In this document: piece after piece, positions 49,356 through 60,953 of the stretch | How positions within the stretch are numbered: position 1 is the first letter of the stretch | Layout of the letters: each line of letters begins with the position of its first letter | Source of the DNA: Cellulomonas palmilytica | Lineage (GTDB): Bacteria > Actinomycetota > Actinomycetes > Actinomycetales > Cellulomonadaceae | Direction of reading: 5' to 3' | Assembly: GCF_021590045.1 (NCBI RefSeq) | Contig: NZ_CP062221.1 | Coordinates: forward strand, 2,232,001-2,296,000 | Length of the DNA: 64,000 nt | Translations under genes and position numbers: made by a program | Notes under the pieces: generated by a model | Databases searched by the model: none | Told to the model about the DNA's origin: nothing | What the model saw: only the letters and a program-made list of their open reading frames with translations

Positions 49356-49739
49356 GTGGCACGCGTGAAGCGGGCGGTCAACGCCCAGAAGAAGCGTCGT
49401 TCGACCCTCGAGCGGGCCAGCGGTTACCGCGGCCAGCGCTCGCGCCTGTACCGCAAGGCGAAGGAGCAGGTCACCCACTCCCTCGTCTACTCGTACCGCG
49501 ACCGCAAGGCGCGCAAGGCGGACTTCCGCAAGCTGTGGATCCAGCGCATCAACGCTGCGGCCCGCGCGGAGGGCATCACCTACAACCGCCTGATCCAGGG
49601 CCTCAAGCTCGCGGGCATCGAGGTCGACCGCCGTGTCCTCGCGGACCTCGCGGTCAACGACGTGGCGGCGTTCAACACGCTCGTCAAGGCGGCCAAGGAC
49701 GCGCTCCCGGCCGACGTCAACGCCCCCAAGGCGGCCTGA
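49356..49739 (+). CDS. rplT: Ribosomal protein L20 (bL20)
   Basis: A 127-residue basic protein: [29 protein letters not shown] at the start (given in part), then [23 protein letters not shown] and [22 protein letters not shown]20 binds 23S rRNA early in assembly and in other bacteria represses its own operon. The GTG start follows AAGGAG with six bases between. A strong terminator lies just after the stop. Confidence 0.97.
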   Translation: MARVKRAVNAQKKRRSTLERASGYRGQRSRLYRKAKEQVTHSLVYSYRDRKARKADFRKLWIQRINAAARAEGITYNRLIQGLKLAGIEVDRRVLADLAVNDVAAFNTLVKAAKDALPADVNAPKAA

Positions 49740-49763
49740 CGCGCCACGCGCGAGCAGTGCTGT

Positions 49764-49800
49764 CGACGAAGCCCCCGGCCCCGCGCCGGGGGCTTCGTCG
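49764..49800. terminator. Strong hairpin terminator after rplT
   Basis: CGACGAAGCCCCCGGC (49764-49779) and its full complement (49785-49800) form a perfect 16-bp stem with a 5-base loop. It ends the infC-rpmI-rplT transcript. Confidence 0.85.
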
Positions 49801-49843
49801 TCCCCCCCGTCGTCCCCCCCGTCGTCCCCCCCGTCGTCCCCCC
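49797..49843 (+). repeat. 12-bp tandem repeat with C runs
   Basis: Three perfect units of GTCGTCCCCCCC and one unit shorter by a C. The opposite strand has four spaced G runs of six or seven, which could fold as a G-quadruplex. It overlaps the end of the rplT terminator. Confidence 0.8.
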
Positions 49844-49901
49844 GTCGCCCCCGGCGTCCCCTCCGTCGTCCGGAGCCGCCGCGACCCGCGATGATGGACC
49901 C

Positions 49902-50792
49902 GTGGACGCACGAGACCTGCTGACCAACCCGCGCAGCGACCGGGTGCGTGCCGTACGCGCGCTCGCCGGGCGCGCGATGCGCGAGCGGCACGGCCGGTTC
50001 GTCGTCGAGGGACCGCAGGCCGTGCGCGAGGCCGTCTCGCCCGCCGGTCGCGTGCACGTGCGCGACCTGTACCTCACCTCGGCGGCGGCGCGGCGGTACG
50101 ACGAGATCGTGGCCGCCGCGGCGCAGCGCGGCGTGCGGACCACGCTCGGCGACGAGGCCGTGCTCACCGCGATGAGCCCCGACGCGCAGGGCGTGGTCGC
50201 GGTGGCCGACCTGCTCGAACCCGGTCTCGACGCGGTGCTCGCCGCGGAGCCGCGGCTCGTCGCGCTGCTCGCTCAGGTCCGTGACCCCGGCAACGCGGGC
50301 ACGGTGATCCGCGCCGCGGACGCCGCGGGCGCGGGCGGCGTGCTGCTGAGCGCGGCGAGCGTCGACGTGCACAACCCCAAGGTCGTGCGCTCGACCGCGG
50401 GCTCGCTGTTCCACCTCCCGGTCGGCCACGGCGTCGCCACGTCCGACGCGGTCGCGGCGCTGCGGCGCGCGGGGCTCACGGTCCTCGCCGCCGACGGCGC
50501 GGGCGAGCACGACCTCGACGACCTGCTCGACGTCGCGGGAGCGGCCCCCGCGGGCGTGCCCGACCTCGCCGCGCCGACGGCCTGGCTGTTCGGCAACGAG
50601 GCGTGGGGGTTGCCGGACGCGGAGCGCGCGCTGGCCGACGCGGTCGTGCGCGTGCCGCTGCACGGGCGGGCCGAGTCGCTCAACCTCGCGACGGCCGCGA
50701 CGGTGTGCCTGTACGCGAGCGCGCGGGCGCAGCGCCGCGCACCGACCGGGACCCGGACGCCCGCGCCGACGGCGGGGGACCTGGCGTCGTGA
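49902..50792 (+). CDS. 23S rRNA 2'-O-methyltransferase, SpoU/TrmH family
   Basis: A 296-residue protein. An N-terminal L30e-like substrate-binding domain (residues about 12-105) is followed by the SPOUT domain. The motifs are present: VRDPGNAGTVIRAADAAG, VVRSTAGSLFHLP, WLFGNEAWGLP and VPLHGRAESLNLATAATVCL. It transfers a methyl from SAM to a 2'-OH of rRNA; the exact nucleotide is not known. TsnR-type genes often follow rplT in actinobacteria. The GTG start is six bases after GATGAT, a weaker -10. It overlaps the next gene by four bases. Confidence 0.9.
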   Translation: MDARDLLTNPRSDRVRAVRALAGRAMRERHGRFVVEGPQAVREAVSPAGRVHVRDLYLTSAAARRYDEIVAAAAQRGVRTTLGDEAVLTAMSPDAQGVVAVADLLEPGLDAVLAAEPRLVALLAQVRDPGNAGTVIRAADAAGAGGVLLSAASVDVHNPKVVRSTAGSLFHLPVGHGVATSDAVAALRRAGLTVLAADGAGEHDLDDLLDVAGAAPAGVPDLAAPTAWLFGNEAWGLPDAERALADAVVRVPLHGRAESLNLATAATVCLYASARAQRRAPTGTRTPAPTAGDLAS

Positions 50793-51439
50793 GGACCTTC
50801 GCGGCCGTGTGGCCGCCCGACGAGGTGCTCGACCACCTGGACCTCACGCTCGCCACCGTGCGCGGGGGTCCGTCGGGGCGGTCGTCGGACGTGCGCTGGT
50901 CCGCGCGCGAGACGTGGCACCTGACCACCGCGTTCTACGGCGACGTGCCCGACGGGCTCGTGCCGGACCTCGTCGCGGGGCTCGGTGAGGCGTGCGCGGC
51001 GCTCGATCCGTACCCGGTGGGCCTGCGCGGCGCGGGGGTGTTCTCGCACCGCACGCTGTGGGTCGGCGCGGGCGGTGACCTCGACGCCCACCAGCGCGTG
51101 GTGCGTGCGTCGCGGGAGGCGGGGGAGTCGGTCGGTGCGCAGCAGGACGCGCGGGTGCGTGAGCGTCCGCACCTGACGATCGGGCGGGCCCGCCCGGGCA
51201 GCGGGCCGCCGCGGCGCCGCTCGTCGCGGCCCCCGTCGGACGGCGGGCGTGGGCCCGAGACCCGGGGCGTCGGCGAGGACCCGCTGGCGTCGCTCGTGCG
51301 CGCGCTCGCGGTGTACGAGGGTCCGCGCTGGACGGTCGACGAGGTGCGGGTCGTGGAGTCGATGCCCGGCGCGGGTCGCGGCGGCGGTCCCCTGTACCGC
51401 ACGGTCGAGCGCCTCCCGTTGCGCGGCGCCGGTTCCTGA
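50789..51439 (+). CDS. 2H phosphoesterase (ThpR / 2'-5' RNA ligase-like)
   Basis: A 216-residue protein with two H-x-T motifs: HLTTAF in the N-terminal half and RPHLTIGRA in the second. This is the active site of the 2H superfamily. The ThpR branch acts as a 2',3'-cyclic phosphodiesterase on RNA ends. The middle has a Ser/Arg/Gly-rich insert. The GTG start overlaps the methyltransferase stop (GTGA), so both are likely tied to RNA processing. Confidence 0.85.
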   Translation: MRTFAAVWPPDEVLDHLDLTLATVRGGPSGRSSDVRWSARETWHLTTAFYGDVPDGLVPDLVAGLGEACAALDPYPVGLRGAGVFSHRTLWVGAGGDLDAHQRVVRASREAGESVGAQQDARVRERPHLTIGRARPGSGPPRRRSSRPPSDGGRGPETRGVGEDPLASLVRALAVYEGPRWTVDEVRVVESMPGAGRGGGPLYRTVERLPLRGAGS

Positions 51440-52817
<1,378 letters not shown>

Positions 52818-52818
<1 letters not shown>

Positions 52819-55385
52819 TGCCTCGCATCCCCCTGTCGTGGCTCGGCGAGCACGTCGAGCTCCCGGCCGGCCTGACGGCCGAGAAGCTCGCGGCCGACCT
52901 CGTGCGGGTCGGTCTCGAGGAGGAGGCGATCCACGCCGCCGCCGTGACGGGCCCGCTCGTCGTCGGTCGCGTCGTGGAGCGCAGCCCCGAGCCGCAGAAG
53001 AACGGCAAGACGATCAACTGGTGCCGCGTCGACGTCGGCGAGACGCACAACGAGGTCCGCGAGGACGGCACGCGCGGGCCCCGGGGCATCGTGTGCGGCG
53101 CGCACAACTTCGACGTGGGGGACCACGTCGTCGTCGCGCTGCCCGGCGCGGTGCTGCCCGGCCCGTTCCCGATCGCGTCGCGCAAGACGTACGGGCACGT
53201 GAGCGACGGGATGATCTGCTCGGCGCGCGAGCTGGGCCTGGGCGAGGACCACTCCGGGATCATCGTGCTGAGCGAGATCGGCCTCGACGCACCGGTCGGC
53301 ACCGACGCGCGCGAGCTGCTCGGGCTCGGCGAGGAGGTCCTCGAGATCAACGTGACCCCGGACCGGGGCTACTGCTTCTCGATGCGGGGCGTCGCACGCG
53401 AGTACGCGCACTCGACGGGTGCCACGTTCACCGACCCGGGCCTGCCGGAGCCGCGGGACGCGCGCCCGGCCGGCTTCGCGGTCGAGATCGAGGACGAGGC
53501 GCCCATCCACGGCGTGCCCGGTGCGGACCGGTTCGTCGCGCAGGTCGTGCGGGGCGTGCGGGCGAACGACCCGTCGCCCGCGTGGATGCGGCGTCGGCTG
53601 CAGCAGGCGGGCATGCGCCCGATCTCGCTCGCGGTCGACGTCACGAACTACGTGATGCTCGACCTGGGGCAGCCGCTGCACGCGTACGACCTCGCGACGC
53701 TCGCGGAGCCGATCGTCGTGCGCCGGGCCCGCCCGGGCGAGACGATCCGCACGCTCGACGACCAGGTGCGCAGCCTCGACCCCGAGGACCTGCTCATCAC
53801 GGACTCGCCCGACGGGCGCGGGTCGCGGCCGATCGGGCTCGCGGCCGTCATGGGTGGCGGCGAGACCGAGGTCGGGCCGACGACGAGCGACCTGCTGATC
53901 GAGGCCGCGCACTTCGACGCGGTGACGGTGGCGCGCACGGCGCGCCGGCACAAGCTGCCGTCCGAGGCGGCCAAGCGGTTCGAGCGTGGCGTGGACCCGC
54001 GGCTGCCGCGCGTCGCGGTGCAGCGGGTCGTCGACCTGCTCGTCGAGCACGGTGGCGGCACGGCGGACGACGCGCTGACCGACGTGGACCGGACGACACC
54101 CGTCGCGCCGTTCGAGCTCGACCTCGACCAGCCGGGCCGGCTCGTCGGCGTGGCGTACTCGCACGACGAGGTCCGCGGCGTGCTCGCCGAGATCGGCTGC
54201 GCCGTGCGGGACGTGCGCGAGGGCGTCGTCGCGGTCACGCCGCCCACGTGGCGGCCGGACCTCGCGACGGGCGTCGACCTGGTCGAGGAGGTCGCGCGCC
54301 TGCGCGGCTACGACGCGATCCCGTCGGTGGTGCCGCCGGCGCCCGCCGGGCTGGGCCTCACGTGGGAGCAGCGCACACGTCGGGCGGTCGCGGACTCGCT
54401 CGCGGAGTCGGGGCTCGTGGAGGTGCTGAGCTACCCGTTCGTCTCGACCGAGCAGCTCGACGCGCTCGCGCTGCCGGCCGACGACGAGCGTCGTCGCGCG
54501 GTCCGGCTGGTCAACCCGCTGTCGGACGCGCAGCCGCTCATGCGCACGGACCTGCTGGTGACGCTGCTGGACACCGCGCGCCGCAACGTGGCCCGAGGCA
54601 ACGCCGACGTGTGCGTGTTCGAGGTCGGTCTCGTGACGCTGCCGGCGGCCGGTGCGGGCGCCGCGCCGGCGCTGCCCGGTGGGGTGCGGCCGTCCGACGA
54701 GGCCCTCGCGGCGCTCGCGGCGGCGGTCCCGGCGCAGCCCCGGCACGTCGCGGGAGTCCTCGCGGGTCGTCTCGAGCCCGCCGGCGTGTGGGGCCCGGGG
54801 CGCCGCGCGGACCACGGTGACGCGATCGCCGCCGCGCAGCGCGCGGCGCAGGTCGCGGGCCTCGAGGTCCGGCTCGTCGCCGACGCCTCCCGGGCGCCCT
54901 GGCACCCGGGCCGGTGCGCGCGCGTGGAGACGGTCGACGGCGTCGTGCTGGGCTGGGCGGGCGAGCTGCACCCGAACGTCGTCGCGGCGCACGACCTGCC
55001 GGCGCGGGCCGCGGCGTTCGAGCTCGACCTCGACGCGGTGCTCGCGGCCGCGCCGCGCGACGCGCGGCAGGCGCGCGGGGTCTCGACGTTCCCGGTCGCC
55101 AAGGAGGACGTCGCGCTCGTCGTGCCGTCCGACGTGCCGGCCGCGGACGTGCTGGACGCGGTGCGCACGGGGGCGGCGGCGAGTCCCGCGGGCGACGTGG
55201 TCGAGGACGTGCGGCTGTTCGACGTGTACGAGGGCGACCAGGTCGCCCCCGGGCACCGCTCGCTCGCGTTCTCGCTGCGGCTGCGCGCGGCGGACCGCAC
55301 GCTCACGGCCGCCGAGACCGCGGGCGTGCGCGAGGCGGTCGTCGCGGAGGCGGGGGCGCGCTTCGGCGCGACGTTGCGCGCCTGA
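52818..55385 (+). CDS. pheT: Phenylalanyl-tRNA synthetase beta subunit
   Basis: An 855-residue protein. Starts MPRIPLSWLGEHVELP; the EMAP/OB domain has VCGAHNFDVGDHVVVALPGAVLPG. The B3/B4 editing region includes NVTPDRGYCFSMRGVAREYA. A ferredoxin-fold anticodon-binding domain ends the protein (FPVAKEDVALVVPSDVPAADVLDAV). The subunit binds tRNA and edits mischarged Tyr-tRNA-Phe. The start overlaps the pheS stop. Confidence 0.96.
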
Positions 55386-55393
55386 CGTCGGCT

Positions 55394-55434
55394 CGAAGGC
55401 CCCGGTCGATCTCGACGGTCGGCCGGGGCCTTCG
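55394..55434 (+). terminator. Terminator after pheT
   Basis: CGAAGGCCCCGG (55394-55405) and CCGGGGCCTTCG (55423-55434) pair perfectly over 12 bp with a 17-base loop, eight bases after the pheT stop. Confidence 0.75.
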
Positions 55435-55469
55435 TCGTACCCACGCGGTCGTCATGGGACGTCCGATGA

Positions 55470-55552
55470 GTTCACCGCATCGTTACTCACCAGTAGTTGC
55501 GACAAAACGGGCCGCGCGACAGGGTGAACGCGGGTCGCCCTACCGGGTGACC
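55470..55552. promoter_or_regulatory. Possible PHO-box-like elements upstream of the nuclease/nucleotidase
   Basis: GTTCACCGCAT at 55470-55480 is followed by GTTACTCACC at 55482-55491 on the plus strand. On the minus strand GGTCACCC (55552-55545) and GTTCACCC (55529-55522) are 23 bases apart, near two turns. The Streptomyces PhoP consensus is a direct repeat of about 11 bases based on GTTCACC. Orientation and spacing are imperfect, so this is tentative. Confidence 0.35.
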
Positions 55553-55585
55553 GCTCGTGCGTTCCCCGACGAAGGAGAGCCCCCC

Positions 55586-58500
55586 GTGCTCCGTGGCACC
55601 AGATCGTTCACCGGGGGCATCGCCGCCCTCGCCGTCGTGCTCGCGGGAGGGCTCGCCGCCGCCCCCGCGCACGCAGCCGTCTCGACGGCCGCGCCGCTGC
55701 TGGTCAACGAGGTGTACGGCGGGGGAGGCAACTCCGGGGCGCCGTTCGACCGCGACTTCGTCGAGCTCTACAACCCGGGCGACGACGACATCGACCTCAC
55801 GGCGTACTCGGTGCAGTACGCGTCGGTCACGGGGTCGACGTGGCAGGTGACGCGGCTGAGCGGGACCGTGCGCGCGGGTGGGACGTTCGTCGTCGGGCAG
55901 GCGTTCGGCAGCAACACCGACGCGCCCGACGTGCCGGTCGACCTCGAGGGCACGATCCCGATGAGCGGCACGGGCGGCAAGGTCGCCCTCGTGGCGGGCG
56001 TGAACCCGCTGACCTGCGGCACCGGCTGCGCGGCGCTGGACTCCGTCGTCGACCTCGTCGGCTGGGGACCCACGGCCTCGTCGTACGCGGGGTCCGGGCC
56101 CGCGCCGGCCACGACGAACCCGACCTCGGTCTCCCGCGACGCGGAGCACACGCACACCGCGGACAACGCCGCCGACTTCACGGTCGGTGCGCCGACCCCG
56201 CAGAAGTCGGACGGCGGCGGCGACCCGGACCCCGAGGGCCCGCTCACCATCGCGGAGATCCAGGGGACGGGTGCGGCCTCGCCGTACGTCGGTGCCACCG
56301 TCACCACGCAGGGCGTCGTGACGGCCGCCTACCCGACCGGCGGGCGCGACGGCTACGTGATCCAGACCGCCGGGACCGGCGGGACGCTCGGGGAGCGCAC
56401 CGCGTCCGACGGCCTGTTCGTCTACTCCGCGAGCACCGACGACCTCGTGACGATCGGCGACGAGGTGCGGGTCACGGGCGCGGTGAGCGAGTTCAACGGG
56501 CTGACCGAGATCACGGTGACGAGCGCCGCCGACCTCGAGATCCTCGACTCCGACGCGACCGTGACCCCGCTGACGGGCGCGTGGCCGGCGACCGCCGCGG
56601 CGCGCGAGGCGATCGAGTCGATGCTGTTCGCCCCGACCGGCGACCTGACCGTCTCCAACACGTTCTCGACGAACCAGTACGGCGAGGTCGGCCTGGCGAC
56701 GGGCACCACCCCGCTGCTGCAGTGGACCGAGGTCGCCGACCCGCAGGACACCGCCGCGGTCCAGGCCGTCAAGGACGACAACGCCGCGCGCGGCGTCGTG
56801 CTCGACGACGGCGCGACGACGAACTACCTCTCGTCCGCCAACCAGTCGCGCGTGCCGCCGTACGTGTCCCTGACGAACCCGGTGCGCGTCGGCGCGTCGG
56901 TCACGTTCGACGAGCCGGTCGTCGTCACGTACCTCAACAACGCGTGGAAGCTCGACCCGACGCAGCCCCTCGTCGGCCCGACCGACGGCCCCGTGACGTT
57001 CGAGAACACGCGCACCGAGCTGCCGCGTGACGTGGGCGGCGACCTGACCGTCGCGTCGTTCAACGTCCTCAACTACTTCACGACGCTCGGCGCGACCACG
57101 TCCGGCTGCGTGCCGTACACCGACCGCACGGGCGACCCCGTGACCGTCGACACCGGGTGCGACCCGCGCGGCGCGTGGGACCCCGAGGACCTGGCGCGTC
57201 AGCAGGCCAAGATCGTCACCGCGATCAACGACCTCGACGCGGACGTCGTCGGACTGCTCGAGATCGAGAACTCGGCGGTCGTCGACGGCGTGGACGACGA
57301 GGCGCTCGGCACGCTCGTCGACGCGCTCAACGACGCCGCGGGTGAGGACCGCTGGGCGTTCGTGCCGTCGTCGTCGGACCTGCCGCCCGTCGGCGAGATG
57401 GACGTCATCACGAACGCGTTGATCTACCAGCCGACCGCGGTCGAGCGCGTGGGAGACTCGCGTGCGCTCGGCACGCTGTCGGGCTCCGGCGAGGCGTTCG
57501 CGAACGCGCGCGAGCCGATCGCCCAGGCGTTCGCGCCCGTCGGCGGCGGCGAGCCGGTGCTCGTGGCGGTCAACCACTTCAAGTCCAAGGGCTCGGCGGG
57601 TCCGCTGCCGGGCGACGCGGACTCCGGCGACGGGCAGGGCGCGTCGAACGCGTCGCGCGTCGCGCAGGCCACCGCGCTGCGGGACTGGGTCGCGGACATC
57701 CGGGGCGACGTCGAGGCGGTCGCGCTCGTGGGCGACTTCAACGCCTACACGCTCGAGGACCCGCTCAAGGTGCTGTACGACGCGGGTTACACCGACGCGG
57801 CCGCCGAGCTCGCGCCGGGGGAGTACTCGTACTCGTTCGGCGGGCTGTCGGGATCGCTCGACCACGTGCTGCTCAACGAGGCGGCGCTCGAACGGGCCAC
57901 GGGTGCCGACGTGTGGGAGATCAACGCCGAGGAGTCCATCGCGCTCGAGTACAGCCGGTACAACTACCACGGGGCGCTGTTCTACGCGGACGACGAGTAC
58001 CGCTCGTCGGACCACGACCCGGTGCTCGTGGGGCTGAGCGCCGGTGAGAGCAACGGCGGTCCGCTCGACCTGACGTTCCTCAACATCAACGACTACCACG
58101 GGCGCATCGAGTCGGTGACGACCGCGGGCGTCACCTCGTCGAACACCGTGAAGTTCGCCGGGACCGTCGAGAAGCTGCGTGCGGAGGCGGCCGGACCGGT
58201 CGCGTTCCTGTCCGCGGGCGACAACATCGGCGCGTCGCTGTTCGCGTCAGCGGTCCAGAAGGACCAGCCGACGATCGACGTGCTCAACGCGCTCGAGCTG
58301 ACGGCCTCCGCGGTCGGCAACCACGAGCTCGACCAGGGCTACGCGGACCTGACCGACCGCGTGATCGGCCCGGACGGCGCACGCAACGCGCAGTGGGCCT
58401 ACCTCGGCGCGAACGTGTACCTCGACGGCACCACGACGCCCGCGCTGGACGAGTACACGACGTTCGACATGGACGGCGTGACGGTCGCGGTGATCGGCGC

Positions 58501-60934
58501 GATCACGGAGGAGACCCCGGCGCTCGTGACGCCCGCGGGCATCGCGAACCTCGACTTCGGGAACCCGGTCGAGGCCGTCAACCGCGTCGCGGCGCAGCTC
58601 ACGGACGGTGACGAGAGCAACGGCGAGGCCGACGTGATCGTCGCCGAGTACCACGAGGGCGCGGGCTCGGGCACGCCCGACGGCTCGACGCTCGAGGAGG
58701 AGGTGGCCGCAGGCGGCGCGTTCGCGGAGATCGTCACCGAGACCTCGGCGGCGGTGGACGCGATCTTCACGGGTCACACCCACAAGCAGTACGCGTGGGC
58801 GGGCGACGTCCCCGGCGTGGCCGGCAAGACCCGTCCGATCGTGCAGACGGGCTCGTACGGCGAGTTCCTCGGCAAGGTCGTCCTGACCTACGACCCGGCG
58901 ACCGACGAGGTCGTGTCGCACACCGAGGAGAACGTCGCGCGGGTCACCACCGCGGACGAGACGCTGATCGCGACCTACCCGCGCGTCGCGCAGGTCAAGG
59001 CGATCGTCGACGAGGCGATCGCGTTCGCCGACGTCATCGGGAGCGAGCCCGTGGGGTCGGTGACGGCCGACATCACGACCGCGTACACGGGCGGCTCGTA
59101 CGTCGACGGCGTCTACGTGGGCTCCGGCCCGCTGCCGTCGACGGGTCGCGACGACCGGGCGAGCGAGTCGACGCTCGGCAACCTCGTCGCGAACGCGCTG
59201 CGGGACACGCTCGCCGACGAGCGGCTGGGCGGCGCGCAGATCGGCGTCGTCAACCCGGGCGGTCTGCGCAACGAGCTGTACTACGCGAGGTCGGGTGCCG
59301 AGGAGACCGACGGGATCGTCACGTTCGCCGAGGCGAACGCGGTGCTGCCGTTCGTGAACAACCTCTGGACGACGACGCTGACCGGTGAGCAGCTGCTCAC
59401 GATGCTCAACCAGCAGTGGCAGCGGGACGCCGACGGCAACGTGCCGTCACGCGCGTACCTGCAGCTCGGGCTGTCCGACAACGTGTCGTACACCTACGAC
59501 GCGACCCTGCCGGAGGGCAGCCGCATCACGTCCGTGACGATCGACGGCGAGCCGCTCGATCCCGAGGCGGACTACCGCGTCGGCACGTTCTCGTTCCTCG
59601 CGACGGGCGGCGACAACTTCCGGGTGTTCACGCAGGGCACCGACACGCGCGACTCGGGTCTCGTCGACCGCGACGCGTGGATCGCGTTCCTCGAGTCGCA
59701 CCCCGACCTGTCGCCCGACTTCGCGCGGCACGCGGTCGCCGTGTCCGGCCTGCCGTCGACGGTCGCGGCCGGGGACTCGGTCGACCTCGGGGTGTCCCGC
59801 CTCGACCTCACGAGCCTGGGCTCGCCGCAGAACACGAGCCTCGACGTCCGCCTCGACGGGGAGTCGATCGGTGAGGTCGCCGTCACCGGCGGTGCGGCCA
59901 CGGTCGCGGTGCAGATCCCGGTCGGGACCTCGGCGGGTGCGCACGAGCTCACGCTCGTCGCGGCGCCGAGCGGCACGACGGTGCACGTCCCGCTGACCGT
60001 CGAGGCGGCCACGCCGACGACGACGGTGCTCACGATGACCGGCGACCCGGTCGCGGGCGCGACGCAGACGCTGCACGCAGCGGTCTCGCCCGAGGCCGCC
60101 GTCGGCACCGTCACGTTCGTGGACGGCACGACCTGGCTCGGGACCGTGGCGGTCCGGGGCGGCGTCGCGACGCTCGACGTGCAGCTCGGGGCGGGCTCGC
60201 ACGACCTGCGCGCCGTGTTCACCCCGACCGACGACCGGCACGACGCCTCGACGGGGACCCTGTCGGTGACGATCGTGACCACGTCGTCGTCGACCACGGT
60301 GCTCGAGGTCACGCCGCACAAGGTCGCCTTCGGCGGCCACGTCACGGCGAAGGTCACCGTGAAGGCGGACGGGGCCGTGCCCACGGGCGTCGTCCAGATC
60401 CGCGAAGGTCAGGAGGTGCTCGGGGCCGGGACGCTCGTGCCCGAGGGACCGGGCAGCGCGACGTCCGGCAAGGGCAGGCCGAAGCCGGCCACCGCGACGG
60501 CGACCGTCGTGCTCCCGCGCACGCTCGCGGTCGGCAAGCACTCGCTCACCGCCGTCTACGGGGGCGCGCCCGGAGTCGAGGCGTCGACCTCGAAGCCGGT
60601 CACCCTCACCGTCACCCAGGCGCGACCGACGATCACCCTGACGACCCCGAGCTGGACGGTGACCAAGGGCAGCACACCGGTCGTCACCGTCACGGTCGCG
60701 GGCGCGCCGGGTGCTCCGGCGCCGGGCGGCACGGTGGCGCTCGAGGTGGGCCGGACGACCTACCTGGGGACGTTGAGCGGTGGCACGGCGACGTTCACGC
60801 TCGCCAAGGTGACGAAGACCGTCAAGGTCACGGCGACGTACGCCGGCGACAGCGGCTACTCGAAGGCCTCCGCGAGCGAGCGGCTCGTGGTCGACCCGAA
60901 GGGCGGGCACCCGCACCCGAAGCCCAAGCCGTGA
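55586..60934 (+). CDS. Secreted ExeM/NucH-type nuclease fused to a 5'-nucleotidase, with Ig-like repeats
   Basis: A 1,782-residue secreted protein. A signal peptide of about 30 residues ends at AHAA. Next comes a lamin-tail-like domain (residues 35-200, LLVNEVYGGGGNSGAPF) and an OB-fold region. The endonuclease/exonuclease/phosphatase domain spans about 485-815 (LTVASFNVLNYF, GDFNAY, SDHDPVLVG). A metallophosphatase domain follows from about 828 (LTFLNINDYHGRI, AGDNIG, GNHELDQG, GHTHKQ near 1062), then the 5'-nucleotidase C-terminal domain (NPGGLRNELYY near 1223, GGDNFRVF near 1341). Three Ig-like repeats fill about 1473-1770, and the tail is Lys/His/Pro-rich. Together the parts should cut extracellular DNA and dephosphorylate the nucleotides. 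GTG 55586 follows GAAGGAG. No sortase signal or C-terminal span is seen. Confidence 0.9.
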   Translation: MLRGTRSFTGGIAALAVVLAGGLAAAPAHAAVSTAAPLLVNEVYGGGGNSGAPFDRDFVELYNPGDDDIDLTAYSVQYASVTGSTWQVTRLSGTVRAGGTFVVGQAFGSNTDAPDVPVDLEGTIPMSGTGGKVALVAGVNPLTCGTGCAALDSVVDLVGWGPTASSYAGSGPAPATTNPTSVSRDAEHTHTADNAADFTVGAPTPQKSDGGGDPDPEGPLTIAEIQGTGAASPYVGATVTTQGVVTAAYPTGGRDGYVIQTAGTGGTLGERTASDGLFVYSASTDDLVTIGDEVRVTGAVSEFNGLTEITVTSAADLEILDSDATVTPLTGAWPATAAAREAIESMLFAPTGDLTVSNTFSTNQYGEVGLATGTTPLLQWTEVADPQDTAAVQAVKDDNAARGVVLDDGATTNYLSSANQSRVPPYVSLTNPVRVGASVTFDEPVVVTYLNNAWKLDPTQPLVGPTDGPVTFENTRTELPRDVGGDLTVASFNVLNYFTTLGATTSGCVPYTDRTGDPVTVDTGCDPRGAWDPEDLARQQAKIVTAINDLDADVVGLLEIENSAVVDGVDDEALGTLVDALNDAAGEDRWAFVPSSSDLPPVGEMDVITNALIYQPTAVERVGDSRALGTLSGSGEAFANAREPIAQAFAPVGGGEPVLVAVNHFKSKGSAGPLPGDADSGDGQGASNASRVAQATALRDWVADIRGDVEAVALVGDFNAYTLEDPLKVLYDAGYTDAAAELAPGEYSYSFGGLSGSLDHVLLNEAALERATGADVWEINAEESIALEYSRYNYHGALFYADDEYRSSDHDPVLVGLSAGESNGGPLDLTFLNINDYHGRIESVTTAGVTSSNTVKFAGTVEKLRAEAAGPVAFLSAGDNIGASLFASAVQKDQPTIDVLNALELTASAVGNHELDQGYADLTDRVIGPDGARNAQWAYLGANVYLDGTTTPALDEYTTFDMDGVTVAVIGAITEETPALVTPAGIANLDFGNPVEAVNRVAAQLTDGDESNGEADVIVAEYHEGAGSGTPDGSTLEEEVAAGGAFAEIVTETSAAVDAIFTGHTHKQYAWAGDVPGVAGKTRPIVQTGSYGEFLGKVVLTYDPATDEVVSHTEENVARVTTADETLIATYPRVAQVKAIVDEAIAFADVIGSEPVGSVTADITTAYTGGSYVDGVYVGSGPLPSTGRDDRASESTLGNLVANALRDTLADERLGGAQIGVVNPGGLRNELYYARSGAEETDGIVTFAEANAVLPFVNNLWTTTLTGEQLLTMLNQQWQRDADGNVPSRAYLQLGLSDNVSYTYDATLPEGSRITSVTIDGEPLDPEADYRVGTFSFLATGGDNFRVFTQGTDTRDSGLVDRDAWIAFLESHPDLSPDFARHAVAVSGLPSTVAAGDSVDLGVSRLDLTSLGSPQNTSLDVRLDGESIGEVAVTGGAATVAVQIPVGTSAGAHELTLVAAPSGTTVHVPLTVEAATPTTTVLTMTGDPVAGATQTLHAAVSPEAAVGTVTFVDGTTWLGTVAVRGGVATLDVQLGAGSHDLRAVFTPTDDRHDASTGTLSVTIVTTSSSTTVLEVTPHKVAFGGHVTAKVTVKADGAVPTGVVQIREGQEVLGAGTLVPEGPGSATSGKGRPKPATATATVVLPRTLAVGKHSLTAVYGGAPGVEASTSKPVTLTVTQARPTITLTTPSWTVTKGSTPVVTVTVAGAPGAPAPGGTVALEVGRTTYLGTLSGGTATFTLAKVTKTVKVTATYAGDSGYSKASASERLVVDPKGGHPHPKPKP

Positions 60935-60953
60935 TGCGCTGACCGCACCACCC

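Noticed and set aside
49717..49911. Small minus-strand frames over the poly-C repeat
   Set aside because: They are made by the repeat itself and by the rplT terminator; no start signal or conserved residues.
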